A stretch of 64,000 bases of DNA from Oligoflexales bacterium. GTDB taxonomy: Bacteria; Bdellovibrionota_B; Oligoflexia; Oligoflexales; RGVZ01. Within the stretch, counting starts at the first letter, position 1. The number at the start of each line of letters is the position of its first letter. The stretch covers positions 42,802-106,801 of the forward strand of contig CANFEB010000004.1 in assembly GCA_947445775.1 (NCBI GenBank). Direction: 5' to 3'. The notes beneath the pieces are model-generated. The model worked only from the letters and a program-made list of their open reading frames with translations, did no database searches and had not been told where the DNA came from. The position numbers and the translations under genes were made by a program. Of the stretch, positions 1 through 9,844 are shown piece by piece.

Positions 1-249
1 ACTGCTCGGCATCGCAGCCATTGCTTTGAACGCTGCCGTTTTCAGTAGTTCCGTCTTCTCGGACGTCAAGATGTCGCGAAGCATGGTGTGGGCTTCCGAC
101 TGACGGGCCGCGTAGGTGTAGCGCTGGTAGGCTGGGATGCCAATAGTAGCCATGATCCCAATGATGACCAAAACAACCATCACTTCGATCAAACTGAAAC
201 CAGCGGCATGTTTTCTGAGGGCCTTCATCGTCATTAATGACCTGTTCAT
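1..249 (-). CDS. Type IV pilin (5' part, runs off the window)
   Basis: Read on the minus strand, the frame opens at 249 and stays open to the window edge (83 codons, no stop), so only the N-terminal part is present. It shows a short basic leader (MNRSLMTMKALRKHAA), then the prepilin peptidase site G|FSLIEVMVVLVIIGIMA with Glu at +5, and a hydrophobic helix ending in IPAYQRY. This is the class III signal of major type IV pilins and pseudopilins. The leader would be removed by PilD and the subunit assembled in the inner membrane. A GAGG lies 10 nt before the 249 start; ATGs at 234 and 228 are in frame alternatives. The genes that follow on the plus strand are also pilin-like. Confidence 0.88.
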   Translation of the reverse strand, partial: MNRSLMTMKALRKHAAGFSLIEVMVVLVIIGIMATIGIPAYQRYTYAARQSEAHTMLRDILTSEKTELLKTAAFKAMAAMPSS

Positions 250-386
250 TTGAATCTAACCTCGTGATGTGTGGATTGGGGAATAAACCAGAGCTCAATA
301 AATAATACCCGAGTTGGCCGAATTTTAGAAATTCTGGTGTAAAATCGAATGCCTCCCCAATCGATCAGTGAAGGACGACGGCTGAG

Positions 387-1085
387 ATGATCCGTAAACC
401 AAAAATGGCTGGCTGCCTTTTTCGGGGCAACTCCGGCTTTACATTGATCGAGGCTGTGTTCAGCGGCAGCATCTTAATGCTTGTTGCGGCTGGGGTTTAT
501 ACGGCAACTTTGAATTTTCTCAAGCAGAAAAGCCTGATCACCTCCGTTGATCAAATGATGGAATTTAACAAAGGCTTTCCCCTCTATTTGAGTGCGCAGC
601 TTGCTGATAACTTTTCAGCTTCAACTTGCACCAATAGTCTCGAGAATTTTTGGGAAGATTGGGCAGGGATCAGTCCGCCACCGCCACTTTATCGAAATAT
701 GAAGGTAAGGCCGCTGACAAGCCCGGATTTCGATCATGTCCGGACAAAGTTTTTGATGGGTGAACTTTTGAGCGATTGCTCGAGCCCTCCTGCAAGTTCA
801 TTGGCAAGTTCAAAGTCAGTATATTGGTGTTTCGCCCTTGAGCCTGATTCTGCTACCACCTCAGCAGGATCATTTGCGGCGCGCAATTACGTTGTGGTTC
901 AAGTTTTATTGGAATTTGTTGATCGATCATCAAACTCCACCAAAACGTGTCAGGCCTTTGCCGCACTCCATCCCGAGCTGCGAGAAATCCGAGGAATCAT
1001 CGATGTGTTCCACACGAACGCAAGCCTTGGCAATAAACACATCATGCGGGACCGACTCATCTTTGACCGGATTTTAGGGGGCTAG
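387..1085 (+). CDS. Prepilin-like minor pilin protein
   Basis: A 232-residue protein with a short charged leader followed by G|FTLIEAVFSGSILMLVAAG, a type IV prepilin cleavage site with conserved Glu5 and a hydrophobic helix. The rest has no motif I can name. Size and position beside another prepilin gene suggest a minor pilin (PilV/PilW class) that helps start pilus assembly at the inner membrane. An AAGGA lies about 11 nt upstream of the ATG. The next gene starts 5 nt downstream, so the two are probably co-transcribed. The assignment to minor pilins rests on the N-terminus and context only. Confidence 0.72.
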   Translation: MIRKPKMAGCLFRGNSGFTLIEAVFSGSILMLVAAGVYTATLNFLKQKSLITSVDQMMEFNKGFPLYLSAQLADNFSASTCTNSLENFWEDWAGISPPPPLYRNMKVRPLTSPDFDHVRTKFLMGELLSDCSSPPASSLASSKSVYWCFALEPDSATTSAGSFAARNYVVVQVLLEFVDRSSNSTKTCQAFAALHPELREIRGIIDVFHTNASLGNKHIMRDRLIFDRILGG

Positions 1086-1090
1086 GAAAA

Positions 1091-2170
1091 GTGTCTTCTG
1101 CTTTAAAATCCGGTTTTTTATCGCAAAAACCATCAGATCAATCTGGGTTGTCTTTGCCCTTGGTCTTGGTGATCCTCATGGTGTCTTTGATCCCTGCCGG
1201 CATCTTCATGGAGCGGCTTAATCGAGACGTCTCCAAGCAGATTGAAGCCCGTGGCCAGCGTGATGCTGAAATGTATTTGCGGAGCCGTCTGGCCTGGATA
1301 ACCAAACTCATTGAAGAAGGCACTGTTGCGGTGAATTGTTCGAAGCAGTTTTGGTTTCCGACCACCAGCACCCATTCGGTATACGATAAAGCACGGCTAG
1401 AAATCGAATCTGGCAAAACATTCAGCCAGTATGAAAGCAGCCTGAGTCTGCGGCTGTGCATCTATCCAGCGACCAAGTCCCTACCGCAACTGGAGTCCCT
1501 TTTGAGCGGGGGTGATTCGCTGTCGCCATTGGCAAGTGAGTGCACAGCCATCGGAGGCCAGGCGGTGGAGGTAACCATCACCCCCATGGTCAGCGGGGCC
1601 ACTTGTAGCTCCGGAGAAAAATCATTCTCACTGAAGGCCGAGGCCACGGTACCGGTCGGCTTCAATAATCAAACAGGAACTTGGAAACAAAAGGCGGTCA
1701 CGCTGCAGCAGGCATTGCCCCAGGTGTGCATGCCGGCAAAGGGCACTTTGACGGTCAATTCGGGGAAGTGCCCGCCGTCCACGAGGCCGTTAGGCTGGGG
1801 GGTGAAGGATTTGACTCTGGATGGCTTCCTGGCCGGCTTCGCATCAGGAACCTGTGCCAATGGAATCTTTTCTGCCGAGTCTATAGATATAATTGGTAAT
1901 AATGGCAAAGCTTCTAGTGGGTCTGGTGGGACATGCACTTGGCCCTATTCAGTGTCAGCCAACGTCCAAGGTGACGTCGGAACCAGCAATCCGAATATTA
2001 TAGCGAGCTATTTTAGCGGCACTACTCCACTGGCCATCACAGCGCCAAATCTTACCCAGGTGTGGGGACCAGGAAATTATTCAGCGAGTGGCAACGCAAC
2101 GGCAGCGCCATTGGGCACAGAAACAATGAATATCAATGCGACTTACTCTGCTGCGTGCAAATGCCAATGA
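1091..2170 (+). CDS. PilX-like secreted/anchored protein, Cys-rich
   Basis: Starts at GTG with AGGAAAA immediately upstream, 5 nt after the preceding prepilin gene. The N-terminus QSGLSLPLVLVILMVSLIPA is one hydrophobic helix after a short polar stretch, resembling PilX-type minor pilins, although the canonical G|FTLIE site is absent. The following charged segment (MERLNRDVSKQIEARGQRD) fits the helix-to-head transition of pilins. The head is Ser/Thr/Gly-rich with about ten cysteines, including a terminal CKCQ, which suggests disulfides in an exported domain. It probably forms a short pilin cluster with the gene before it. The specific role is not known. Confidence 0.55.
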   Translation: MSSALKSGFLSQKPSDQSGLSLPLVLVILMVSLIPAGIFMERLNRDVSKQIEARGQRDAEMYLRSRLAWITKLIEEGTVAVNCSKQFWFPTTSTHSVYDKARLEIESGKTFSQYESSLSLRLCIYPATKSLPQLESLLSGGDSLSPLASECTAIGGQAVEVTITPMVSGATCSSGEKSFSLKAEATVPVGFNNQTGTWKQKAVTLQQALPQVCMPAKGTLTVNSGKCPPSTRPLGWGVKDLTLDGFLAGFASGTCANGIFSAESIDIIGNNGKASSGSGGTCTWPYSVSANVQGDVGTSNPNIIASYFSGTTPLAITAPNLTQVWGPGNYSASGNATAAPLGTETMNINATYSAACKCQ

Positions 2171-2388
2171 CGTAACGGTTGATGAAGGTTGCCCCATGGA
2201 CTGGGCCCCGATTGGCAAACCAAAGGTTGCGAAAACCAGTGAATTAGGCCGTTTTCTTTGCGCAAAACTCCTCTCTTCGCCAAAAATCGTGCTCGGAAAA
2301 TCCTTTAATCATCCTGCGACGTCCAATTGGGTTTACGGGTCATTTCAAAATTGTCCTGATGATCACGGGGCACCGAGTTAAAAGCCAA

Positions 2389-4134
2389 TCAAGAGGCGCA
2401 GTTTACATCAAGAGAATCCATGGCCTTGGCCAACAGTGGATGCTCGCCAACCACCTGGACCACTTCCATCAAAGCGCGAGCAGCAATGGGCTTCTCGGGG
2501 CATTCCAAAAGCGTCTGGGAAAACCTCGTCAAGGCTGATTCGTCCTCGGGCATCGAAATGGCAGATTTCGCCAACCAGTGAAGGGACTGTTCATAGAGGC
2601 GTAGGCGCCGGTAGACATTGCCAATCCCCATACATGTCAACGAGTCCTGAGGGTCCAATGCGAGTGCCCGCCGGTAAAGATCCAGCGCCTCTTGATGCGA
2701 CAAGACTGCGGCCGCCACATTTCCCAGCCCACGGTAGCAATTTGAGATGAGCCCTCGCGGCTCTTGGGAAGTTTCAGAGTTGGGCACGCTATGCATGCAA
2801 AGTAGGGCTGCGCGGTAGGCCTCGGTGGCTTCCTCATATTTTCCAGCAGTATAAAGCACCGCCCCCTTGCACAAATTGACGCGCGTTGCGAGTGCGCCCG
2901 GAGGTGCACGCAAAAGGAGGTCCTCCACCGATTGCAGCGTGTCCTCAAGCGTGGCGTCCTTGCCCCTTGTTTCAAGCGCAATGACTTGTTCCTCAAGTGC
3001 GCCGGCAGAGTCGGCGGCACCACAACGCTCGCCCGATTTTGTTATTGCCATCCCAACGGCATCGCGAAAATTCTGCTGGTCCAAAGACGAATGACCGCCA
3101 ATGGATGCGACGAAATTGTCGCGAATTTCATTTCGTGATTTATTGTCCGAGATCGCCTGCCGAAGCGCTTTCGCCATGGCAAGTCCTGCATATTCCGAAG
3201 CATTGGCGCAGGGAATCGGACTCCACCCACCAGACACCTGGGCTGTGGACAGCAAGGGCAAAGCGCCTGTCAGGCTTGCCATCGCCGCCAGCAAATACGG
3301 CTCGCTGGAACCTGAGACAGAAGAGCCAATTGCAATGTCACTGGCGTTCAAAAGATCTAAGAAAAATTCGGACGTATTTTGATGCAAAAATCTGACATGG
3401 CTGGCCAGCCGCCAATCGGAAATCATGTATTTCAATGGGTCCGTGCCCTCACGATTCCCGGAAAACAAAACTACGATGCGCTCAAATCCAGCGATCCCGG
3501 TTGTGCGCAAGGCATGCAAGGCTTTTACCAATTCTCCGGCGATACCTTTGTGGTCAAGTTCGTCTTGGAACAATATGACAAAGGCATCTTGAGTGATTCC
3601 GACATGATTGCGGAATTTGTCGCCTCGCCGTCCATCAACGCAAAAAATGGTGGGGTCCAATTGCATTGGCAAAATCTCGATCCGGTCACGCTCAAAGCCT
3701 TCAAATAACAAGGCCTCAACGGACCGATCTCCCGTTGCCCAGATGACCTGGCTACGGCTTAAAACATCGTGGCGTATTGCTCGGATATTTGAATAGTCAT
3801 CAAATGGTTGAGGAACAAGATCGAAAGAAATGCAGTGGCAGGGAATGTTATGTTTGAGCGCCGAGCGCAAAGCCTGAAAAGAGGAGAGGTTCTCTGCGCC
3901 CGCAACAATAATCAGATCCACACCGACAAGTTGTTCTTCAAGGCCAGCCATGTATCCGGCACGCTGAGGATCAGCCTCATACAAATTGAGCGCGAAACCA
4001 GCCATGCGCATTGAATCAGGTACACTCCCCTGAAAGGCGTGAAGCCGAACTTCATGCTGACCTGCAAACTGTGAAAACACATGCATCACGGTCAATTGCC
4101 CTGCGTTTCCTGCCACCAATGCTATTTTTCCCAT
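2389..4134 (-). CDS. Glycosyltransferase-like (GT-B) protein with C-terminal TPR repeats
   Basis: The tracked ORF starts at 4194, but the Met at 4134 (MGKIALVAGN) has a GGGAGG 5 nt upstream and avoids overlap with the protease gene, so I prefer it (581 aa). Residues 1-350 look like a GT-B fold: an N-terminal Rossmann-like strand, a middle segment like the acceptor/donor hinge (EILPMQLDPTIF), and a C-terminal half with SVSGSSEPYLLAAMAS. The last ~170 residues contain TPR-like helices (YEEATEAYRAALLC, HQEALDLYRRALALDP). Such fusions often modify surface glycans or proteins, but the donor and acceptor cannot be read. It lies 28 bp downstream of the S41 protease gene and is probably in its operon. 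Confidence 0.6.
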   Translation of the reverse strand: MGKIALVAGNAGQLTVMHVFSQFAGQHEVRLHAFQGSVPDSMRMAGFALNLYEADPQRAGYMAGLEEQLVGVDLIIVAGAENLSSFQALRSALKHNIPCHCISFDLVPQPFDDYSNIRAIRHDVLSRSQVIWATGDRSVEALLFEGFERDRIEILPMQLDPTIFCVDGRRGDKFRNHVGITQDAFVILFQDELDHKGIAGELVKALHALRTTGIAGFERIVVLFSGNREGTDPLKYMISDWRLASHVRFLHQNTSEFFLDLLNASDIAIGSSVSGSSEPYLLAAMASLTGALPLLSTAQVSGGWSPIPCANASEYAGLAMAKALRQAISDNKSRNEIRDNFVASIGGHSSLDQQNFRDAVGMAITKSGERCGAADSAGALEEQVIALETRGKDATLEDTLQSVEDLLLRAPPGALATRVNLCKGAVLYTAGKYEEATEAYRAALLCMHSVPNSETSQEPRGLISNCYRGLGNVAAAVLSHQEALDLYRRALALDPQDSLTCMGIGNVYRRLRLYEQSLHWLAKSAISMPEDESALTRFSQTLLECPEKPIAARALMEVVQVVGEHPLLAKAMDSLDVNCAS

Positions 4135-4162
4135 GTCCGCCTCCCTGGCCGCTGTCACTGCT

Positions 4163-6805
4163 TTATTTTTGTAAATCTGAGATCGCCCCACCAATCCGAC
4201 CGGCGATCACTGAAACCGGCAAAGTAATCTGACGAGATACCGGATTTTCCATCTCCTTTGATTCCACTGATATTCCTATATCGACTTCCTCTGATGCTTG
4301 ATTGCCGTGAAAAACCACAGGAACATCCACCGTGGCCGTGGCACCAGCCATTAGATCTTGTTTGATGACTTCGCCTTCACCAATTGAAACCCGCGCCCCA
4401 CTCAGGTTGACCAAATGAACCGAGAGACCGGCAAGTCCAGTTTGCCCATCGTTGGTGACAACCAAACGCAGGCTGGCCTGCTCTCCGGGGTCCAGCACGC
4501 CATTGGCGACGCCACCCTTTTCGGCTGTGATGGTGCTTGCCAAACTGACGGAGGTAACCCCGCGCTTTTTGACATCCACATAAAAATGCCTCGTCAGCGG
4601 ATGAATGGGCCAGGCGTCAACAGCCAGCCCGACGTCAACTTCCCAGGCTTCATCTGGCTGCAGAAATGGACTCACAGCATTGATTGCACCTGACCGGGAC
4701 TCGCCTGGTCTAATGGATCCCACGAGAACTTCGTGGGTATCGCCAGTCATTCCTGAGCTACCAGAACTGCGAAGGTATACTGAAATTCTATGCAACGGGA
4801 GCGACCCCTTATTGGTTGCCGTCCACAGAAATCGCGCTTGTTCGCCGGATACCGCCGCATCTCCGCCCATAGTTTGAACGGCAAAATCGACTGAGCCAGA
4901 TGAGCTCGTGGTGTCAGTTGCCAGCGCCAGAAACTGGCCTTTCTCATTGGCCAAATTCCAGACAATGCCAAAGCGAGACTTCACCCATGCGTTGGCCTCA
5001 CCGGCTAGTTCATCGATCTTGCCTCGGAAGGCCTCGTTACCGATTAGACTGCGGGCCTTTTCGGGATTCCAGGCGTGATCCAACTGTTGATCTGAATTAG
5101 CTTTATGAGCAGCAGCGATGATGGCCTTAGCTGCATCCATATCGTCGTCATCCCCCTCGTCACCAGACTGTGTGGGTGGAACAGTCAAGACGTAGGCCTT
5201 CGAGCAACAGGCTTCGGCCATGCGTTGGTCAAGAGACACGAGGTGTTGGCGGGCCTGAGATTTTCCATCCAAACTGTGCAACAGGAAACCTTCGTTTCGG
5301 TAGCGCGATGGTCCCAACAGATTCATGTTTTCCGTTTTCGAAATCATTGGCTGCAGCCAAATATCCGGCAGGATTCCGACATTCTGGATGGACCGATTGG
5401 CCGGAGTAAAATAGCGAGCTATGGTCAGCTTGAGTGCTGCCTCAAATGGCAACTCAAAGACGGTCTGGACGGATCCCTTGCCAAAACTTGGCTGACCCAC
5501 AACAATTGCCCTGCCGTGATCCTGCAAAGCGCCAGCAACAATTTCACTGGCCGATGCCGATTCATCATTGATCAGCACCACCATCGGGAACTCAACCTCG
5601 TCGTACCCCTTGCCGGCGACTTCGACCTCTTCCCGACGCCCCCTGGTTGAAACAATGATGCCCTCCTCCAAAAACAAGTCGGTGACCTGAACCGCCTGGT
5701 CAAGCAGCCCTCCTGGATTGGAGCGCAGGTCCATGATCATTCCGTCGATCGCGCCATGATTTTTTTTAAAGGACTTCATGGCCGAAAGAATTTCTCGGGA
5801 GGTCCGCGCTGAAAACGTTTCTATGACGACATGCAAGATCTTCAATGGTCCAGCGGAAACCGGACGCACCGTCACGGAATCCACCTGGATGACTTCCCGT
5901 TTGAGAACAATATCCATGGGCGCCTGAGCACCTTCACGCAAAATGCGCATGGTGACATGGGTTCCAGGACTGCCACGCATGAATTCCATGAGGTCTTCCA
6001 GGGCCATCCCAAAAGTCGGTTGGTTGTTGATCCGCACAATGCGGTCGCCCGCGAGGATGCCGGAGCGAATCGCGGGACTATTGGGCAGTGGTTTAATGAC
6101 CGTCAAGACGCGGCCCCTGATTCCAACAATGACCCCAAGTCCACCAAAACTTCCTTCCGTGCCTTGGCGCAGTTCATTGTACGCGGCCGGAGAAAGCACT
6201 GAGGAATGCGGATCAAGTTCCGCAACCAGAAGGTTTAATATTTCGCGACACCTCTGTATGGATGATCCCTCCGTTTCGTCAGAAAGAATCACGCTAGCAT
6301 TCGTCACAAGCTCAACCAGCCCCGAAGAAGTCAGAGAAAACGATGCGTTTTTTTGGCTGCTGGCCATTGAAATCGAATTTTCGGTCATGACTAATTCAAT
6401 GGCAGAGGATTTTTTTCGGATCACCTTGGCGATGATCTCACCCAATTGGCGCTCGGTGACGCGCTCCGCATCCACATAAAAGTTGCGCACCGTGGCCATG
6501 ACAGCCTGAGCCAACTGCCGCGCCCCCTCTTCGTCCGCGTCCGTTCCACGCCACGCCAGTTTGCGTGCCTGGCGATCGCGGAACCGGTTTTGAACTGGAA
6601 GATTGTCTTTACCATCCAAAGGACTGCGCGCCGGAGCCAGCCAAGGTGGCATGAAATCACGCGCCCGCAGCCCGGCAACACCGGGAAAATATAGATAGGC
6701 TGAAATGCCAACAGCGAGCCCCACCATTGCGGCAACACCAGTGGCGGCAATGAACCGGCGATGGGCCTTGGCACGTTGATAGATTGATTTAAAAAAGGGC
6801 TTCAT
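4163..6805 (-). CDS. S41-family C-terminal processing protease, membrane anchored
   Basis: The track opens at a TTG (6931). The ATG at 6805 (MKPFFKSIYQ) sits 4 nt after AGAGG and is the better start, giving about 880 residues. A signal-anchor (FIAATGVAAMVGLAVGISAY) leads into a periplasmic region with a PDZ domain (GGLGVIVGIRGRVLTVIKPL ... GDRIVRINNQ) and the S41 catalytic core. The Ser-Lys dyad is visible as SASASE and FGKG with the same spacing as in E. coli Prc. The C-terminal ~250 residues look like two Ig/CARDB-like beta domains (LRLVVTNDGQ), which is unusual for CtpA/Prc and suggests substrate or envelope binding. The sequence upstream of the ATG is a 12-bp tandem repeat that triplicates the ribosome-binding site. 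Confidence 0.87.
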   Translation of the reverse strand: MKPFFKSIYQRAKAHRRFIAATGVAAMVGLAVGISAYLYFPGVAGLRARDFMPPWLAPARSPLDGKDNLPVQNRFRDRQARKLAWRGTDADEEGARQLAQAVMATVRNFYVDAERVTERQLGEIIAKVIRKKSSAIELVMTENSISMASSQKNASFSLTSSGLVELVTNASVILSDETEGSSIQRCREILNLLVAELDPHSSVLSPAAYNELRQGTEGSFGGLGVIVGIRGRVLTVIKPLPNSPAIRSGILAGDRIVRINNQPTFGMALEDLMEFMRGSPGTHVTMRILREGAQAPMDIVLKREVIQVDSVTVRPVSAGPLKILHVVIETFSARTSREILSAMKSFKKNHGAIDGMIMDLRSNPGGLLDQAVQVTDLFLEEGIIVSTRGRREEVEVAGKGYDEVEFPMVVLINDESASASEIVAGALQDHGRAIVVGQPSFGKGSVQTVFELPFEAALKLTIARYFTPANRSIQNVGILPDIWLQPMISKTENMNLLGPSRYRNEGFLLHSLDGKSQARQHLVSLDQRMAEACCSKAYVLTVPPTQSGDEGDDDDMDAAKAIIAAAHKANSDQQLDHAWNPEKARSLIGNEAFRGKIDELAGEANAWVKSRFGIVWNLANEKGQFLALATDTTSSSGSVDFAVQTMGGDAAVSGEQARFLWTATNKGSLPLHRISVYLRSSGSSGMTGDTHEVLVGSIRPGESRSGAINAVSPFLQPDEAWEVDVGLAVDAWPIHPLTRHFYVDVKKRGVTSVSLASTITAEKGGVANGVLDPGEQASLRLVVTNDGQTGLAGLSVHLVNLSGARVSIGEGEVIKQDLMAGATATVDVPVVFHGNQASEEVDIGISVESKEMENPVSRQITLPVSVIAGRIGGAISDLQK

Positions 6806-6808
6806 CCG

Positions 6809-6840
6809 ACCTCTTTCCAGACCTCTTTCCAGACCTCTTG
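6809..6840. repeat. 12-bp tandem repeat carrying repeated ribosome-binding sites
   Basis: The unit gacctctttcca is present in about 2.7 copies. On the minus strand each unit contains AGAGGTC, so three Shine-Dalgarno-like sequences stand in a row directly before the ATG (6805) of the S41 protease. Repeat copy number could shift which copy is nearest to the start. Confidence 0.8.
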
Positions 6841-7052
6841 ATTCTTCGGAAAGTATCGTCAGGAATTTCAATCCTTTGAGGCGAGGGGATTCATTGCCCT
6901 CCAGCCGGTCGAAAAACGCCTTTTTGCCCAATTTTTAAGCTGATGATTTTATTAGAATTTTATAAAAAAAGGTCGAGACTATTAAAATAACTCTAATGGT
7001 TATTTAAAAAGCCCCGATCATATTAAAAGACTGTTATAGGAAGTGATTTATT

Positions 7053-8573
7053 TTGTTCAGCATTTCAAAAATTTCGGCGTTGGCTCTGGCTGGCATTTGG
7101 TCCGGTATTTGTACCGCTCAACCTGCCCTCAAACCAGTGTCAGCGGGATCCAAGGCGGCGTCTCTACCAGAGTCTATGGAAGAGAGGATATGGACAGCCG
7201 ATGATGAATCGTTGCGGTCTCTGGAAAAGGAGGCGACGCGGCTCATTCAAACCACACCTGAATCTGCCTACAACCATTTCCTTCTTTCACACACTTATTT
7301 GCGAATTTTTGCGGTCGATCAGCAAGACGTTGAATCACTGCGAGCAGCGAGCGAACTAGCCACACAATCACTGGAACTGGCTCCGGACCAAGAATATGGC
7401 TACGTTGCCATGGCTGAGGTCCTTGAGGTCCTGGGGCAAACTGCGAAAGCGCTCGCAGTGCTCAACGAAGGTATGGAGAGAGCAAGTGGATGGCGCCTGC
7501 AATTCAGCAAGGCCCGTTTATCGGCCGACCAGAGCAAAGCAGATGACACCATTGCCGGATTGACCAGCGCCATTGAAAAACCAGGGAGCCTGCGCCGGAT
7601 TATTGCTCCTTATCTCGTCATCGTTGCTCAGGCGAAATCATCCTCGGCAAATACCACCTTGCGCCAGTTGGAGCGCTGGTCAGTTCAATTTCCTGGCGCG
7701 GGCTTTGAAGAGTCCATCGCGACGTTACAGGCAGAGCGCGGAAATTTTACGGAGGCCCACCAAATTTACCAGGGACTGCACAAGGGCGATGCTGCATACC
7801 AAAAGTTGATGTTTAGCGATGCAGTGATTTGTTACCGGAGACTGGGCAAAACCAAACTGGCCATCAGCGAACTTTTGGCACTCAAAAAGAATCTTCCCGC
7901 AGATTCCTCAAACCAATCGGCCTCCAACAAAAAATTTCCTTCCATGGTCAATGCCCACTTGGGAGCCGCCTACTTGCGAATGAAAAATTTTGCTGCTGCC
8001 CATGATGCGTTTAAATCTGCCGTCGAGGCCTCCGTGGACCGGGCAACCATGATTGAATTTGTTTTCAACGAGTACAAGACCCAGAAAGCCGATCGCCAAC
8101 TGGTCACGCTGCTCGACAAAATCATCGAAACAAGCCCAGGCCAGGGAATCATTCATGCGCATTTGGCAGAGGCCTTGTCAGACAAGCTAGGCAGACACAG
8201 GGCAGCCGCCGAGTCCTATCGCCGCGCCATTGTCCTTGAGCCAACACGCAGCGAATACTACAACGGACTGGGTTTAACACTGTATCGTCAGGCCGACATG
8301 ATGGCTGCATTGACGGAGTTCACGAAGGCAACGGAAATTGATCCGGGTGATGCTTCCGCGCGGTATAACGAGGCATGTGCGCTGGCTCTATTGGGACGCC
8401 AGGATGAAGCTCTTTATTCGTTGCGCGAGGCAATACAGCTGGAGCCGCGATTGTCAGAACAGGCCCGAAGCGACAAGGACTTCGCATCCATCAAAAGAAT
8501 GACTGGATTCCAGGAAATTATCGCTGCCGAATTTAGCGAAGAGACTGCCGGTGCCACTGCGAGTTCAGATTAG
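7053..8573 (+). CDS. Exported TPR-repeat protein
   Basis: A 506-residue protein starting at TTG with AGGAAG 11 nt upstream. It has a Sec signal peptide (MFSISKISALALAGIWSGICTAQ) and then TPR-type helices throughout. The clearest are in the C-terminal third: HRAAAESYRRAIVLEPTRSE, YYNGLGLTLYRQADMMAALT and ARYNEACALALLGRQDEAL. No catalytic domain is visible. It is probably a periplasmic scaffold. The gene diverges from the S41 protease across an AT-rich spacer of about 250 bp that must carry both promoters, though no convincing -35/-10 pair stands out. A partner for the TPRs cannot be named. Confidence 0.75.
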   Translation: MFSISKISALALAGIWSGICTAQPALKPVSAGSKAASLPESMEERIWTADDESLRSLEKEATRLIQTTPESAYNHFLLSHTYLRIFAVDQQDVESLRAASELATQSLELAPDQEYGYVAMAEVLEVLGQTAKALAVLNEGMERASGWRLQFSKARLSADQSKADDTIAGLTSAIEKPGSLRRIIAPYLVIVAQAKSSSANTTLRQLERWSVQFPGAGFEESIATLQAERGNFTEAHQIYQGLHKGDAAYQKLMFSDAVICYRRLGKTKLAISELLALKKNLPADSSNQSASNKKFPSMVNAHLGAAYLRMKNFAAAHDAFKSAVEASVDRATMIEFVFNEYKTQKADRQLVTLLDKIIETSPGQGIIHAHLAEALSDKLGRHRAAAESYRRAIVLEPTRSEYYNGLGLTLYRQADMMAALTEFTKATEIDPGDASARYNEACALALLGRQDEALYSLREAIQLEPRLSEQARSDKDFASIKRMTGFQEIIAAEFSEETAGATASSD

Positions 8574-8609
8574 GAGTGCGAGCAGGCCTGCGGCTCGGGA
8601 TCACGAGTC

Positions 8610-9821
8610 TTAGGAAAGCAAGCCCGTGGCACGCCGGTACAAAAGGATTTCCTGCGCCTTCGTGGCAAAGGATTCTAACCCTTCATTCCAGAAGGGATCT
8701 TGAACCGAAAAATCGTCAGCCAGAAATTTCTTATCTGCGTTTTGCGACCCGATGATTAACTTCATCGGTAAAGTCACCAAATCATATTCGTACGGTGCAT
8801 CCTTCCACGCGAAATCGCCGTCAGAAAGCTCGATGCAGGCCCTCACCAAGGCCACGGCGAAATCGAAGCTCCGGATTTTTTTGGGGTCTACAACATGGAC
8901 TTGAATGCCAGCACAAACCCTCTTCATCCACTTGCCAGAGGTCGGCTCAAAGCTGGCATGACGCAGAAACAAACCGGGAGGATGGTTGCCAGCTGGCAAT
9001 CCCAACAGGCTGCACACCCGTGCCACAAGGTCGCCAGAACGCTTGATATAAGGCGCCCCAATGAACTGAAAGGGTAAACCAGTGCCCCGCCCCTCTGAAA
9101 TATTGGTCCCCTCAAGGATGACCAATCCCGGGTAAACATGAACGGAATCCATCGTCGGCAAATTGGGCGAGGTTAATACCCAAGGCCGCTGCAAGGTCTC
9201 CCAGCAAGACTCTGGGGACCAACCCTCGAGGGCGACGACCTCAAGTTGGGCGCCTATCGTCTGGTTAAAAAACCTTGCCGCCTCGCCCGCCGTAAGACCG
9301 TGCCGCATCGGTATGGGAAATTCGCCGACAAATGACGTCGCGTCCATATCAAGGACACGCCCCTCCAAGACCGTGCCGCCGACTGGATTTGGACGATCCA
9401 AAACGACCACACGTTTGCCATCGCGGACCGCGGCGCGCAGGCAAGCAGCGATGGTGGATTTCCAGGTGTAAATACGGCAGCCCACAATCTGAAGATCAAT
9501 GATGAGCGTATCGACTTTCCCAAGCATCTCTGGCGTTGGCTGGCGCGTCTCGGAGTAAAGGCTGTAAATTGGAACCTTAAATTCTGCAGTACTGACATGG
9601 CCAGTCTCAATCATGTTGTCTTGGGCGGTGCCGTAAAACCCGTGTTGCGGCCCAAAAAGAGCGTGCAACCTGGAACCAAGAAGCCTCTGTGCAACATTCC
9701 AGGCCGGCTCAAAATTACGGGTAACAGAAGCCTGATTGCACAGCAAAGCGCAGCGTCCCCATGAATCAGAGATCCGAGGATTGGCGATCCAGACTTCTAG
9801 GCCGCACTGAAAATTCGGCAT
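8610..9821 (-). CDS. DUF1343 protein, NamZ-like exo-beta-N-acetylmuramidase
   Basis: 403 residues matching the DUF1343 family. The hallmark FGPQHGFYGTAQDNM is near residue 55, followed by PIYSLYSETRQPTPEML and VDTLIIDLQIVGCRIYTW. RPNPVGGTVLEGRVLD and the EGTNISEGRGTGLPFQ stretch follow. Characterised members such as B. subtilis NamZ release MurNAc from peptidoglycan fragments, so a role in cell-wall recycling or turnover of foreign wall fragments is likely. No signal peptide is visible, which argues for a cytoplasmic form unless the start is upstream. It is convergent with the TPR gene (36 bp apart) and lies 23 bp downstream of a small gene on the same strand. Confidence 0.86.
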   Translation of the reverse strand: MPNFQCGLEVWIANPRISDSWGRCALLCNQASVTRNFEPAWNVAQRLLGSRLHALFGPQHGFYGTAQDNMIETGHVSTAEFKVPIYSLYSETRQPTPEMLGKVDTLIIDLQIVGCRIYTWKSTIAACLRAAVRDGKRVVVLDRPNPVGGTVLEGRVLDMDATSFVGEFPIPMRHGLTAGEAARFFNQTIGAQLEVVALEGWSPESCWETLQRPWVLTSPNLPTMDSVHVYPGLVILEGTNISEGRGTGLPFQFIGAPYIKRSGDLVARVCSLLGLPAGNHPPGLFLRHASFEPTSGKWMKRVCAGIQVHVVDPKKIRSFDFAVALVRACIELSDGDFAWKDAPYEYDLVTLPMKLIIGSQNADKKFLADDFSVQDPFWNEGLESFATKAQEILLYRRATGLLS

Positions 9822-9844
9822 TATTGTTGCCTATGCTGATGGGA

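Noticed and set aside
2136-2381. 81-aa plus-strand ORF between the PilX-like gene and the GT-B gene
   Set aside because: It starts inside the preceding gene in another frame, has no ribosome-binding site, no motif, and ends in plain spacer sequence.
6446-6694. 82-aa plus-strand ORF opposite the S41 protease N-terminus
   Set aside because: Shadow ORF without RBS; the protease frame is secure.
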